From: Acanthosepion lycidas
Taxonomy: Eukaryota; Mollusca; Cephalopoda; Sepiida; Sepiidae
Assembly: GCA_963932145.1 (NCBI GenBank)
Contig: OZ010580.1
Location: 1,334,110 to 1,398,109, forward strand
DNA length: 64,000 bases
Direction of reading: 5' to 3'
In this document: piece by piece, positions 1-10,725 of the stretch
How positions within the stretch are numbered: the stretch's first letter is position 1
Layout: the number at the start of each line of letters is the position of its first letter
Position numbers and translations under genes: made by a program
The notes under the pieces: model-generated
What the model was told of the DNA's origin: nothing
Seen by the model: only the letters and a program-made list of their open reading frames with translations
The model's database searches: none

Positions 1-767
1 TCATCCCTTTAGACCCCAAAATTTTAAGCACTCTGTTGTAAAAGTTTACAAGAATCTGTGATGGTAAGATAAGACACCAGAATCGTGGACCATTTTTTTT
101 ATGTCGAAGTGTAAGTGTGCTAGATATGAAGTAAGATGCTGTAGATGACGATGACAGGTGCCCGATTTAACTTGAGAGGCAACCTGACCAGATTTGAATG
201 TGGGTGAGAGACCTGGAGTGGTGATGGCATACAGATGAGTGTAAGCGAATTATGAACCAGGGTAGAATTTATTTTGTTAATTGAATATACATTTTTTTTT
301 ACGTACGTCACACACGTACTCTTTTACCTCTCAGTTGGTTATCCGGCTGGTGTCTGAAAATCTGTCTCATGTCCTCCCTCCTATTTCAAGGCACATTCAT
401 AAACTTTCCTTTTAAGATTAAAGATTTCTTTTGTAGACGAATTTCTTTAAATTCTACATTCTACTCCCATTGGGATGTGTTTAAGGAAACTAGCAGTGTT
501 GTTGGACTTGCAGTTGATATATTTAAGCAAAGAATTCGGCTTCAGATATGAAGAATATGCTTTTGTGGGTAAATTGAATTCGACATCTGAATACTGTAAT
601 ACTTTTAGATTCATATCGATTTTTTTGTTGAAATTCAAACTACGTCGTTTTATTCTGCCGCCGATTTTATTTCTAAAGAAGTGTCAACCGAAAAGCGTCT
701 TAAATTTTAAATGTTGTGATACTCTTGTATCTCATTTTAATAATAAATTATGATCCCTGTCCTTAAG

Positions 768-769
<2 letters not shown>
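1..769. other. unassigned AT-rich sequence
   Basis: I see no recognisable gene or element. Open frames here are short (about 90 residues at most), low in information and lack known motifs. Confidence 0.5.

Positions 770-828
<59 letters not shown>
770..828. repeat. (TA)n microsatellite
   Basis: An uninterrupted TA dinucleotide run of about 59 bp. It abuts the start of a hairpin-type repeat copy, as do similar TA runs at 14881 and 61511. Confidence 0.98.
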
Positions 829-831
<3 letters not shown>

Positions 832-1030
832 GGAATATTGTTTTAAGGTGTGCTATATCAGAGATAGAGCGTATATAAATACAAATATAAAAGTGAACAT
901 TGAAGTCAACACTCAGAGGCGACAAGCTGCTTCATGCTAGAGGCAATAGTCAGGCCGCGATTGTTGGATTTTTTCTCAACTATTTACATATATATAGGTC
1001 AGGGGTGCATTGTGGTTAATCCATTCTGAC
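829..1030 (-). mobile_element. hairpin-type repeat, arm with degenerate hammerhead-like core
   Basis: This block is homologous to 14923-15060 and 61566-61770. Shared stretches include 'ttttaaggtgtgctat', 'agagatagagcgt' and 'gaggcgaca'. On the minus strand it holds a hammerhead-like core: CTGACTA at 953-947, a TGC/GCA mini-stem with loop CTCTA, GAAG at 933-930 and GTC at 923-921. Two core bases differ from the hammerhead consensus (CTGANGA and GAAA), so this copy is probably inactive. Bases flanking the core (GGC before CTGA, GCC after GTC) could pair as stem I. The element continues rightward into the T-rich internal part. I see no matching right arm, so the copy looks incomplete. Confidence 0.75.
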
Positions 1031-1960
1031 CGTTGTTTTGGCGGGAGTGGCTTGTTTATTTATTTATTTGGGTTAATTTATTTTACTTTTTTTGTTATCA
1101 TTTTTTATTTTATATATTTATTTATTGTTTTCGGTTTTCGATGTTTTATTAACGTAGTAAAAAAAAGTGATTTGTTTAGCTCGCTTATTTAATAGTTTTG
1201 GATTGATTGCCATAGTCTACTCTGCTATTTTGGTGAGGGACAGTTTTTAATTTGTTTATTATTTTATTTATTTATTTGGATTGATTAATTTTATTTGTTT
1301 TTGCTTATTTATGTCCATTTTTTTTAGTTGTAACGGTTATTCTAGCGGTGGCGATTTGTTAATTTCTTAATTAATTTATTTATTTACATTAATTTTTACT
1401 TATTTTTTCTTATTTATTTGCTTATTTTTTATTTACTCTATTCGGTTTTCGACTTTTGAGTAACGTAATATTTTTTATCGTTATGTAGTAGCTATTGCTA
1501 TTTTTTCGTCCAATTTCTGGATTGATTGTTGTAGTCTATTCTAACGGTTATTGATTTGTTAATTAATTTATTTAACTTATTTATTTGGATTGATTATTTG
1601 TACTTCTATTTTATATATTTATTTTTTATTTTAATTTGTTTTATTTCATCTATTCTAGCGGGAGTGGTTTGTTAATTTGTTTATTATTTGCTTGGGTTAA
1701 TTTATTTTACTTGCTTTTTATATTATTTCGTTTATTTTTATTTATTCTTTTCAGTTTTCGATTTTTAAGTAACGTAGTAAAAATTTGTTTTCATGTCTGC
1801 ATTTTGAGATGAGCTCAGATCGTTTATTTAGTAATTTATTTTAGTCTGGGAGGGTAATAAGAGCTATTTTTTCCTCCAGGCAAAGTTTGCAGGTTTTGGA
1901 TTGATTGTTGTAGGCTGATGGTCTTTTGCTTATTTTCCACAATATTTTTGGTGGGATTTG
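1031..1960 (-). repeat. T-rich internal region of the hairpin-type repeat, imperfect tandem units
   Basis: The stretch repeats a theme of 'gagtggtttgtt', runs of 'atttatttattt', 'ggttttcgattttt', 'gtaacgtagtaaaa' and 'ggattgattgttgtagtct'. The last motif occurs near 1201, 1520 and 1893, so roughly three diverged units are present. The same motifs occur once in the shorter internal part of the copy at 61790-61995, which links the two elements. There is no coding potential. The strand follows the arm orientation and has no independent support. Confidence 0.65.
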
Positions 1961-2086
1961 CGTTTTGCTTTTATTTTCCCAGATATACTTAGAAAGCATT
2001 GTGCTGTTCGCCTACTTACTATTTGTGAAAGATGTTATGCACACAAAACATTCCGATGACAGTGTCTAGGGATAATTCGTCTTGTT

Positions 2087-2160
2087 CTTATTGCCTGCAC
2101 AGTTCCTACTTAGTCCAAATACTGCTCGCTTATTGTCTGCCCAGTTCCTACTTAGTCCAA
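2087..2160 (+). repeat. short two-copy tandem duplication
   Basis: A 32-bp segment ending 'agttcctacttagtccaa' occurs twice with a 42-bp period and two mismatches. No function is suggested. Confidence 0.85.
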
Positions 2161-2775
2161 GTTCACAATTCCCTTGGAGAGGATCGAAATCGCAATTACT
2201 ATCTCACCAAATCCACAAATAAACGCTTTAATCGCCGATACTAATGGCGTTAATAAAAGGTTCAGTTATTTAATTCTAACCGTTCATCAGCTTAAAAATG
2301 AATTTCTTTCGAAGAAATATTTCTATTAAGATTGCATAATAACATTTTTTCTCTCAATAAAACTCAATTAATTTGCTAATTTGTTGTAACGAAATCTGAT
2401 TATTTGAAACCAAAGTTAAATTATGTTCTGGACGGTTGTCTCTACAGATTAAAAATATTGAAATGCTTTTCATAAGTTGTCGAAAAAATTGCTTTTTTTC
2501 TGTTTTCTATTTTATATGCAACATAATATCAGTTTTGGCATTGAGTGCATCCATATCTGTGCCCACAGGGGATCCCCGTAAAAAAATGAACGCCTAGACA
2601 GACATCAGTCATATGAATTAGTTCACTGTATTTACCTTAATATTTAACCTTTGTTCCATATTGAGTTTTTCCTATGGCTAAATTGAACCTCGGCATAAAA
2701 AATACTTTGAAGAGAAACCCATTTGTTCACAACGTGGACAATGTTTCCACATCGAAGAAAGATTAATTGTTTAGA
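2161..2775. other. unassigned sequence
   Basis: AT-rich with no recognised motif, gene or element. Confidence 0.5.
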
Positions 2776-2838
2776 TCACACGCGCGAGCGCGCGCCCGCA
2801 CACACACACGCACACACACACGCACACACACACGCACT
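2776..2838. repeat. (CG)/(CA) compound microsatellite
   Basis: A CGCG-rich start followed by three CACACACACACG units. The alternating purine-pyrimidine composition could adopt Z-DNA. The short open frame across it is a by-product of the repeat. Confidence 0.95.
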
Positions 2839-4332
2839 CATTCTTTTAGAGAAAATGTTTTTGGAGGCAATGATTATATTAATAAACACTAAACGTGGAC
2901 CATCAACAAATCTGTAGTACGAAAATCCAGACATGCGGCGTTTGGTCATTATTAATTTTATTTTATATTTTCAGCTAAATTTGTGAGCATTTAAAAATAT
3001 AAACCGGTATTATAAGTTTTTCAACCGAATAAAAAGAAAATTTATTTGAGAAGTTTAGAAGAGAAATGAAAGCTAAAAGTCTATAAAATCTACGTCTTTG
3101 ACTAATTCAGGCCAATAGCCATTCATCAGCTCTGTTGTTCATATTAGAAAGATACTTACGTGGCTTGAACACAAGTTAAGCTCAGTTTTCGAGTGTTAAG
3201 ATATAAATTTAATCTGTACTCCTTAATTAATTCTTTGTCTGTAAGACAAATTTCAGACTTTTTTCCATTGTTTGACAATTTATTTTATGGCGGGAATGTA
3301 TCTCGCTGCTACAAAGCACTTAAATATTTCTATCTGCATGAGACTCTATAGTATCACAGTTTCTACAATACTGCGGAGATCGTTGGAGAATTGACGAGAC
3401 TTGAAGTTTACTTTTCTCCAGCAAAAGTCACGTGTTATTAATGGTGCAGAAACGCAACTTGTACAAAATAATAATAATAATGATAATGATTGTAAATCAA
3501 TTGACATATTTATTGTTGGGCTAAAAGGGAAATGAAATTTCTGGAAATAGTAGCTAAGAACAAATGAATTAGAACGAAGAATACTAAAGAAAAATTAACG
3601 GAAAGTATACAATAACGCTACAAATATCATTTGTGCAGAGAAATGGAAGAAATTGCTAATAAATATAGTAAATAGCTCATAAGAAGAATAAAATTTGATA
3701 GGGTAGGAACTGTTGTCCACAAGGAATTGTACAAACGGGTAGAATTTGGTGATAAGTACAGTGCATAAATTGTCTTGTATATATGGAAGGAAATAAACAT
3801 TGAAATGGACCACTTGATTCAGGCAAACAGACAAGACGTAGTGATAAGGACCAATCTGTCAGTTGAATAGAAGAAATATATTAAATATATCATATAGGAA
3901 GAAAATGAGTAACTACCGACACCGAAGTTCGAGTGTGACACTCTGAACTTATGAATATACGTTTTCCGCTATGTGTATAAATAGCGATGCCAGTCTACTG
4001 ACTGGAGTGATAATTGAGTGTTTTTTGGTTGAAACTATCCAGTCGAATTAGTATGAATTATTTTGCGTCGATGATTTGGGTTTTGATTTAGGATTTACCT
4101 GACATTAATCCGAGCCGCACTATTAACAAGATATTCATTGTAATGGTTAATTATCTTTGGTTGACTTTTACTTCTTTGTTCTTAAGTATTTATTTGTGTT
4201 TGTAATTAAATACTATTTTATTTTAACATTGAAAAGTTGAGTTATACTTAATTATTAACGGTCATCGTACGTCATAAAAAAATACAAGTCTTGCCACACA
4301 GCACTAGTTTTCATGTGTGAACAAGTAAATCC

Positions 4333-4334
<2 letters not shown>
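2839..4334. other. unassigned sequence with a short (AAT)n run
   Basis: No recognisable gene. A short AAT-rich run lies at 3467-3490. The phrase 'gggaatgtatctcgctgctac' near 3293 resembles 'gggatgcatttcgctgctat' near 4600, hinting at a shared, very old repeat. Confidence 0.5.

Positions 4335-4374
<40 letters not shown>
4335..4374. repeat. (AAT)n microsatellite
   Basis: AAT trinucleotide array. Together with the array at 4720-4767 it brackets a non-repetitive 345-bp segment. Confidence 0.97.
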
Positions 4375-4375
<1 letters not shown>

Positions 4376-4717
4376 TGCATCTTCGTTCATGAGCGTGAGT
4401 AGTGGGGAGCATCAGAGCTGGGGATCGAGGGTAAGGTTCTTTAAGAGATTAAGTCAGCAAAGGCGATTTTGTGAATCACTCCTACATACTTTGGAACAAC
4501 CAGTCGGAAAGTGTCTAAACTGATTGGGTTATATCGCCTGGAGGCATTTTTAAATGGGGACCACTTGCAGAATCTGTCAACGTATCATGCACATTTAGTT
4601 GGGATGCATTTCGCTGCTATAGTCTAAGCATATTGGATATCATGATGTCTATATTTCGGCTTCCTATATTTATATCGCAGCGCCACTTTATTAGCAGGCT
4701 CTGCTCTCTCACTCAGT

Positions 4718-4719
<2 letters not shown>
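4375..4719. mobile_element. segment bracketed by (AAT)n arrays, possible retroelement remnant
   Basis: A unique, GC-richer 345-bp stretch lies exactly between two AAT arrays. The same bracketing marks the R4/Dong-like LINE fragments in this window (5300, 29246-31530 and 62755), and Dong-type LINEs are known to insert into TAA repeats. I could not match its translation to any protein, so its identity as a LINE tail is only inferred from position. Confidence 0.35.

Positions 4720-4767
<48 letters not shown>
4720..4767. repeat. (AAT)n microsatellite
   Basis: AAT trinucleotide array of about 48 bp. Confidence 0.97.
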
Positions 4768-4959
4768 TCCTGGTAACCCTAAAATATATAAATTGCAAAA
4801 ATTTACACTCATGGGTCCTTTTCACATTATGTAGTTTTATATCTTTGCATTGAACACAAATCTCCCGGACAAAACTTGTCTCTTGAAATCACTGCTTGAG
4901 AATTGGGGCCAACTCGTACTACACAAATCAAAGGAAAAGTACAACAACAATAATAATAT
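4768..4959. other. short AT-rich linker ending in (CAA)/(AAT) repeats
   Basis: It contains 'acaaatcaaaggaaaagtac' followed by CAA/AAT units at 4940-4969. This resembles the 3' tail 'ccagaaatcaaaggaaatac' of the LINE fragment ending at 5300. It may be the tail of another 5'-truncated copy. Confidence 0.35.
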
Positions 4960-5298
4960 TAATAATAAAGCTATCAAAATACAAGGACATTGAAATCGAA
5001 ATCTCAAAAATGTGGCATATAGGAACATCAAGAATCCCTGTTGTAGTTGGATCCCATCGGATTGGTTGGAAAAGATTCCAATAGACTCATTGAAGGGATT
5101 CCTGGAAGCCCATGCCTTAAAGAAATACAAAAAATTGTTCTCATGAATACAGCCCACACCTTACGAAGGTCTTTATCTATCTAAAATATGTGTTATTTTT
5201 TTACTTTCTCAGTGGAAAATGTCATGATGCCATTTCTGACCGTAGTTCTCTGGGCGGGACCCTGAAAGAAATGAGTACACACCAGAAATCAAAGGAAA

Positions 5299-5299
<1 letters not shown>
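4960..5299 (+). mobile_element. R4/Dong-like LINE fragment (family A), endonuclease C-terminal part
   Basis: The plus-strand translation gives SKYKDIEIEISKMWHIGT, IPVVVG, IPGSPCLKEIQKIVL and NTAHTLRRSLS. These nearly duplicate the C-terminal end of the element at 29246-31530, which belongs to the LINE group carrying a restriction-like endonuclease. The fragment covers only the last third of that endonuclease region plus a short 3' tail, as expected of a strongly 5'-truncated insertion. A frame change after VVVG and several substitutions mark it as dead. It begins straight after AAT repeats and ends in an ACT/AAT array. Confidence 0.85.
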
Positions 5300-5331
<32 letters not shown>

Positions 5332-5348
5332 AACAAATAATAATAATA
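5300..5348. repeat. (ACT)n(AAT)n microsatellite at LINE junction
   Basis: About ten ACT units are followed by CAA and AAT units. The array lies between the tail of LINE family A and the start of LINE family B, so both fragments meet inside one trinucleotide array. Confidence 0.95.
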
Positions 5349-5354
5349 GCACTT

Positions 5355-5950
5355 GGAGAAAAGAATGTAAGTGCTGCCATGATAAACTGGTCACTCGATT
5401 TGCCTTGGTGACTATGTAGGAAGTTGACGAGAAATGGTACGTCCACAAGCCAAAGAAGCTGATCAAAAACGATCAAATGAAAATATGAGATTTCTACATC
5501 CAATCACACTGCATCCTTTATGCCATCTAAGAAGACATCACTGTCGTTGTAAAAAAAAAGAAAAAAGAAAAAAATTGTGAAAAAATCCTCCTCAACGTTC
5601 CTGTTGAGCCTAATATCGAAGTCAAAGAAATTGAGAAGCTTAAGAAATATATCAATTTCCGGAATGAAGTTGTCAAAATTTGCCACTATTGTTCCAATTA
5701 TTATTGGGTCGTTGAGGTCTATAGCAGAGAAAATCGGTATAAATCCTAGTATCCCATCACTGTAGAAGTCTGCGTTGTTTGGCATAGCAAGCAAAAGCTG
5801 CTGTTTGAGGTCGTCGTACGACTTGATAGAGAAGACCCTGAATAACAGATCTCCAAAGGAAAATGAAAAACCAGGCGGAAAAAGAGAACTTGTTCTAAAT
5901 GTAAAAACTTGATACTGATTTGAGATCAAGATTCAAGAGATCGTCTTTGC
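5355..5950 (+). mobile_element. R4/Dong-like LINE fragment (family B), endonuclease region
   Basis: Plus-strand frames give, in order, VDEKWYVHKPKKLIKNDQ, VPVEPNIEVKEIEKLKKY, ATIVPIIIGSLRSIAEKIG, KSALFGMA and SSYDLIEKTLNNRSPKENEK. These follow the order of the restriction-like endonuclease and C-terminal tail of R4-type LINE proteins ('KWYEHxP', 'VP...NxxVKExEKxxKY', 'IVPIxIGxLG'). At least two frame changes and several stops interrupt it. The position where the family has the catalytic PD is degraded. The C-terminal part is similar to 62755-62905, so these are two copies of one family. The minus-strand open frame across 5504-5929 is a shadow. Confidence 0.75.
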
Positions 5951-8639
5951 TTAGAGGATTGACACAATACAGCCATTCTACACTTATGTTATACTAAATT
6001 AAACTGAATCAGCCTCACAGTTGACGTAGTTTCATATTTTTCATTTTTGGTAGAAATTTCTATTTTGGGTGCAGGTAAAGACACATTGGATTTTGAACGT
6101 AGGTCTTTCAGGTTCCGACATCTCTAGTAAATGACATTAAAAATTTACTTAGTTGAGTCTGTTGGAAATGATAAAAATTGTACTAATCTAAAGGCCGTTT
6201 TGGAGGCCGAAGGCTATATCGACGAAAACGTTGCGTTACTAGCAACAACCCCAGTAATCCGAAAAGCATATGGAATAAGGAATTTATATATATTTTTTTA
6301 ATATTTATATATTTTTATATTTATACTTTATAAGGCCATTTATATTTTATCGTTGAAGCCCTCTCTGTGTAAACAGAAGGACTTCGTACTGGGCCTCCAA
6401 CTTAATTTCCATCTAAGCAATAATTTTTTTTTGCAATACATATTGTCCAACTTTTTTAGTGTTAATTCTATTTAATTTATTAACCTTGATTTAGTTCTGT
6501 TGAGCGAGGCTTGAGACCGGTTAGCTAGCCTGTTTTTCAGTTTCATCTCCTCTTAAATATAGAAATTGGTCACATGATATTAGACGGTCTCTCATTGGTT
6601 AATAAAACCACGTGGGTTCAGAAAAAAAGGCTGACCACCACCAGAGAAGGTATCAGGTCTACTCCTATTCCCGTTTTCTGGTTAACTTAGCTAGGGTATG
6701 CATGCTCATTGGTCCCCTTTTATTTCTGCCCCTATTTTTCTTTTGTTTAATTCCCAATCCCTTCCCTCGTTAGGTGGTCAGTGATGTCAGTTCTCTGGTG
6801 GATGCGGGGCGCCTTTCGTTTCGTGTGTGTGATTTTTCGTATTTGTTGTTGTGGATGAATGTGTGTGTGCCTGTGTGTGTGCCTGTGTGAATGTTTTGGA
6901 GGAATGAATGTTTTCCTTATTTTTCATAGTCCCGCATTGATTTCGTCCAGTTAACTGATGTTTCTGTCACATTTAGGGATTGTGGGTTTTTTTTTATTAC
7001 TAATCCTATTTTGTTTTGTTTTATGTAAATAAGATTAAGTCATATTGTAAATAATCATTGATTTTTTAAAAAATTGTTGTTTCCCCCACCCCCAGACTTT
7101 GAAATGTACATATGGGGACTACTTAGGATTTCATAGAGAATTTGAGGTATCATGGTGGACGCAGTAAGAAAGGTAGGAGTGAATGTGTTGTTTTGGTGAA
7201 AGGATTATTGTTGGTATGTTTGGGTCCGTGTCTGTGACTAGCTAAGTTTAGAATTAAGACAGAAGAAGACCGTCATTCCCCAACCCCCTTTTAGGCCTTG
7301 TGCCACATTTTGTACAAAAGTACAAATAAATATTATCAGGTCTGCTCCGAGATAACAGGGAAGAAATTTCCTCCGCTGCCAATGGTGCCATTTACCGAGG
7401 GTTTTAAGGGTACAAGCTACCTAGCCGGTGTTCACTTACCAGTCGGGTAAGTCCGCCTAACACACTCTCTCTATATAGGAAAGGACATAGTGTTTATATT
7501 TCAACCTTTGTATTTCATGTAAATAAATATGTTATTAGTAAAATTTATTTACTTCTTACTTTACTCATGTCTTTTAAAGGATTCTCTTGAAATGAAAAAA
7601 CAAAAAACAAAAAAAAAACAACAACAAAAAAACGCAAACATATTCAATGACAAGGAATAGCAGTCAAATTCTTTACGAAGACGAAATGCACAATCTGCAT
7701 TTAGCCCTCACCAATTTTGTTCCTTTGCAACGGTCATAACTCTATCCCCCCAAAAAAAAGTGAAAAAAAGAGAAATATTTTTCATGAAAAATGTTTGGCT
7801 TTATTGAAAAGAAAAACATTTTTTGTAATCATGTAATATATGAATAAAGAACAAATGTTCAGAAACGGCCAGTGATTTGAATTTTTTTAATATATTTCTA
7901 AAACTTCTTAATTAATTCACGTACACTTAAAAGATTAAAAAAATATACGATTTCTTCAAAATTTACAACGGTTAAAAACAAAATTTAACGTAATAAAATT
8001 GAAAAGCTCTTCATCATGGCCACTATGTAGGGATCTTCGTGGACTGAATTTTTCTCATTAGATATTTCATAAGATTTTTTAAAGAAAGTTATTAATCAAA
8101 GCTATTAAGAACATTTTAAATATTAATTACTATAACGAAATGTTTTATTATTTTTTCAATGATTTTAATTCTATTCTGTTTCAGATCGTTACAGATTTCA
8201 AACAAGATATAATTTCAAAATTACACAAGAACTTACACTTTTGTCCTTCAAATATTGTAATTATCTTATTTGTGCTTTGTTCAAAGATTAACTTAATAAT
8301 TTTCTTTTCTTAACAAAGACATTTTGCTTCTATTTGATAAAACAAGAGAAAACTTCAAATCGGAATGAAGTTATAGATTACCTCTTCTTTCATAAATCAG
8401 TTTTTACAGTTTATCTAATTTCATTGTTTGTTTCCCATCTTCCTTCTCCCCATTCTAGCCTTTAATATTTCAAATACAGAATATTTTCATTTTGCCTTTG
8501 TTCTAATCAATTAGGGAGGCTGCTTTCTTTATTTATCTGCTACACTCATAAGTGTCCAAAAGTTGACACTTAATACTTTTTTAATGCGTTATAAATAGAT
8601 AAAGCAAACACTGATATTATTAACGGTTTATTTTAATTT
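5951..8639. other. unassigned sequence, several moderately GC-rich blocks
   Basis: No gene was found. At 6190-6235 a 'ggaggccgaaggc...cgaaaacgttg' segment recalls the stem-like motif of the SINE family at 36240. Between about 6490 and 7480 the base composition is less AT-rich, with 'gtgtgtgcctgtgtgtgtgcctgtgtg' and an AATAAA at 7323-7330 followed by 'tatcaggtctgctcc', which echoes 'tatcaggtctactcc' at 6649. It could be an old LTR or UTR, but I found no coding motif and no target-site duplication. 7600-8639 is plain AT-rich DNA. Confidence 0.45.
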
Positions 8640-8669
8640 GAAAATTGTTTCCAGTTATATATGAAACCA

Positions 8670-8760
8670 GATGTTCGTGTCGGGTAGCGGTTATTGACGA
8701 TAAAATAGGATTGGAGTGTCGAATTCAAATCCTATCCGAAGAGATTTGGAAGAAATATCG
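8670..8760 (+). mobile_element. possible tRNA-like SINE head
   Basis: The phrase 'gggtagcggttattga' followed about 40 bp later by 'gaattcaaatcc' resembles the spacing of Pol III A and B boxes. The match is degenerate and no clear 3' body or tail is visible. Confidence 0.35.
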
Positions 8761-9084
8761 TTGGAATATTCTGAATTCAATACCAGTTGGGTTCAGAAAT
8801 AGCAATTCCAACCCATAAACCCCACTTGTAATGGAAACCAAAACAGCACCACCTAGTGTGGTGAGGATGTGGCCTTAGTGCGGTGAATCTGTGGCACTAT
8901 ATATATGGCATAAAAAGTCTACCAGGTTAATATACAACATACATGAGACTTTTTTTAAAAAGAAACTAATAGAATATCAGATGTAAATTGGTGTATAAAA
9001 CATGTATGATGACTATTAAAGAAATAGTGTTTAATGGGGTCAGACCTGCGTCCTTGGTGTTTTTACTTCTGCCTTAGAGATCTT

Positions 9085-9106
9085 AATAATAATAATAATA
9101 ATAATG
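9085..9106. repeat. (AAT)n microsatellite
   Basis: Seven AAT units. Confidence 0.95.
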
Positions 9107-9229
9107 AAGTTACTCTTACTTGATTAATACAAGTTATTTTTGGAAAGTATCCAGCCTTTTTAAAATCTCTCGGTAAGATGATACACATTTTTGATGCAAC
9201 TGGATGTACAATATATACTAGTATTTTAT

Positions 9230-9680
9230 GTATGGACGCATGTCTGAGTGGACCATGAGACTAGGGTTCAAACCTCATCGTGGTCGATTTATCAGGTGAC
9301 TTATTGATGTTATCGTCCTGAGGAAGCAATCCCAGTGTGCGGCACCTTTGGAAATTGACTACAAACCGTATCACGCTCTGACCCAGGTCTTGCGAGTTTA
9401 TTTGGATAGACGGATCTATTTGGGAGCTGTCGATGATTGTGCTAGCACAAGCCATCGTGACCGAGGGTACTGGCCTTGTTCAGCCTGTTGATCAGGCCAG
9501 ATAATGCGTCCAAACACTGTAACTAATGTCTGCTCAGCATAGTTGCAGTATAAAACACAGGTGCGCTCTATGGGTGTTGAACAAACACAGATATGCCTGA
9601 GAAGATGTCTGCAACAGGGATTGGATATCCGCCCTAGTAGACAGGCATCCTCGGATACGAGCAGCCAGCTATCACCGTTT
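9230..9680 (+). mobile_element. possible tRNA-derived SINE
   Basis: A B-box-like 'gggttcaaacctc' at about 9268 follows 'gtctgagtgga' by a spacing compatible with an A box. The following 400 bp is visibly less AT-rich than its surroundings and carries no open frame with a known domain. I regard it as a SINE or another non-coding repeat, but no second copy is present in the window to define its ends. Confidence 0.35.
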
Positions 9681-9759
9681 TATGTATAAATGTATGCTTT
9701 AAGATATATCGTGTTTATATCGTATTAGATGATTATTTTCACATATGAGTCGGCGCCAT

Positions 9760-10100
9760 GATCCTCGTCCAATATAAATAAATAATCAGTCAAGTGGGTG
9801 ATTAAAGCGGGAAAAGCGATAAAATTGTGGGGAAAAAAACTAAACTTAAAAAAGTCGAAGAATAAAGGTTCGGAAAATTTTGATCAAAGATTTTTTTTCA
9901 TCCCAAGGAAGATAACAAAGCCACTAAGACGCAGGGTGGTTACCTTGCTTGAAAGAATATAATAAAAATATAATAAAAAGAGAAACATTATTAAAGGCCG
10001 AGAAAAATGAAAGAATAAGTATTTAGGAGACAGAAGAATTTGAATTTTTTTTTTCAATTTTTGAAGATCAAAGACTTCCACACGCAAGAAGTGCAATAGA
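9760..10100 (-). mobile_element. jockey-like LINE 3' end, inverted partner of 12060-12480
   Basis: The minus-strand sequence matches the plus strand at 12240-12480 over more than 200 bp. Shared phrases include 'gattaaagcgggaaaagcg', 'aagtcgaagaataaagg', 'acaaagccactaagacgc' and 'catgatcctcgtccag'. The 'tttttgaagatcaa' and 'aagccactaag' elements also occur in the 3' ends at 20860-20910 and 23110-23240. All are the 3' untranslated end of one jockey-like LINE family. No coding sequence remains here. The two copies face each other across about 2 kb that holds the 5S-tRNA SINE. Confidence 0.75.
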
Positions 10101-10374
10101 AAAAACTGCTTATATTAATCGAAGTGTATCAAAATAAAACATTTAAAAGTATCTTTCTATTTGAATCAATTTCAAGTAAAACTCAACACAGGAATTACAA
10201 CTTTATGAAAATTAATCTTGATAATAAATCAATTAAAACGTATTTTTGAGGCTTATCAACCCTATTCAGGTTATTTAGAGAAAATATTTTAGATATTAAA
10301 AACTTTTTGAAGATAATGCTTTACTGATACAAGTTCAACTAATTAACCCATTGTTGAAATGTGGAGATGTGCAT

Positions 10375-10490
10375 TCATACCTTTCCCAATAGGGGCACCG
10401 CGACGAAGTGTAATGATTAGCAAGCTTGTCTCACTAGGTCAATTACGACTGAATAGTGAGTTCGAATCTTGCTCGGTGTTTCGGCCTTAT
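10375..10490 (+). mobile_element. tRNA-derived SINE head
   Basis: 'gtgtaatgattagcaagcttg' resembles an A-box region and 'gagttcgaatcttgc' matches the Pol III B box (GWTCRANNC). They are separated by about 45 bp, close to tRNA spacing. It is too diverged for a functional tRNA. It lies just upstream of, and opposite to, the composite SINE at 10545-10725. Confidence 0.65.
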
Positions 10491-10544
10491 GTCATATCTA
10501 AGCTACGCTTAAAAAATCATATATTTCCCAAGAGTAATTGCGAG

Positions 10545-10725
10545 TAAGTGAATATAATGAACCCACTGGGATTGGAACTCGGCTCACCGATTAACAATCC
10601 CGACCGCTTATCCATTACACCACCAGCATGTCCAAACTTACAGCACCTGGTATTCCCAAGTGGTTACCCATCTAGTTACTGACCAAGTCGGACGTTGCTT
10701 AACGTGAAATGGCCGCAAACTGCTC
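10545..10725 (-). mobile_element. composite 5S rRNA-tRNA SINE
   Basis: Read on the minus strand, 10719-10638 matches 5S rRNA. A 5' 'gtttgcggccat' resembles the 5S start. Then, after an internal deletion, come 'aagcaacgtccgac', 'ggtcagtaactagatgggt' and 'gggaataccaggtgctgta', the latter being the well-known 3' part of 5S rRNA. Directly after this, at 10632-10555, comes a tRNA-like module with an A-box-like 'tggtgtaatggataagcgg' and a B-box-like 'gagttccaatccc'. Both modules carry Pol III promoter elements. SINEs with 5S heads (SINE3 type) and tRNA heads are known; a head joining both is rarer. The 3' tail is not clear and may end near 10545. It is not a functional 5S gene because about 35 bases of the internal region are missing. 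Confidence 0.75.

Noticed and set aside
5504..5929. 141-codon open frame on the minus strand
   Set aside because: The plus strand of the same region carries R4-type LINE protein motifs in order, so the minus frame is a shadow.
6498..7355. Possible solo LTR starting TG and ending CA with AATAAA near its end
   Set aside because: The bases outside (agttc and gggaa) do not form a target-site duplication, no second copy is visible and the ends were chosen by eye.
10375..10490. Functional tRNA gene
   Set aside because: B box is good, but the acceptor and anticodon stems cannot be formed and the A box is diverged; a SINE head fits better.
10638..10719. Functional 5S rRNA gene
   Set aside because: About 35 bases of the internal region are missing and many stem positions are changed.
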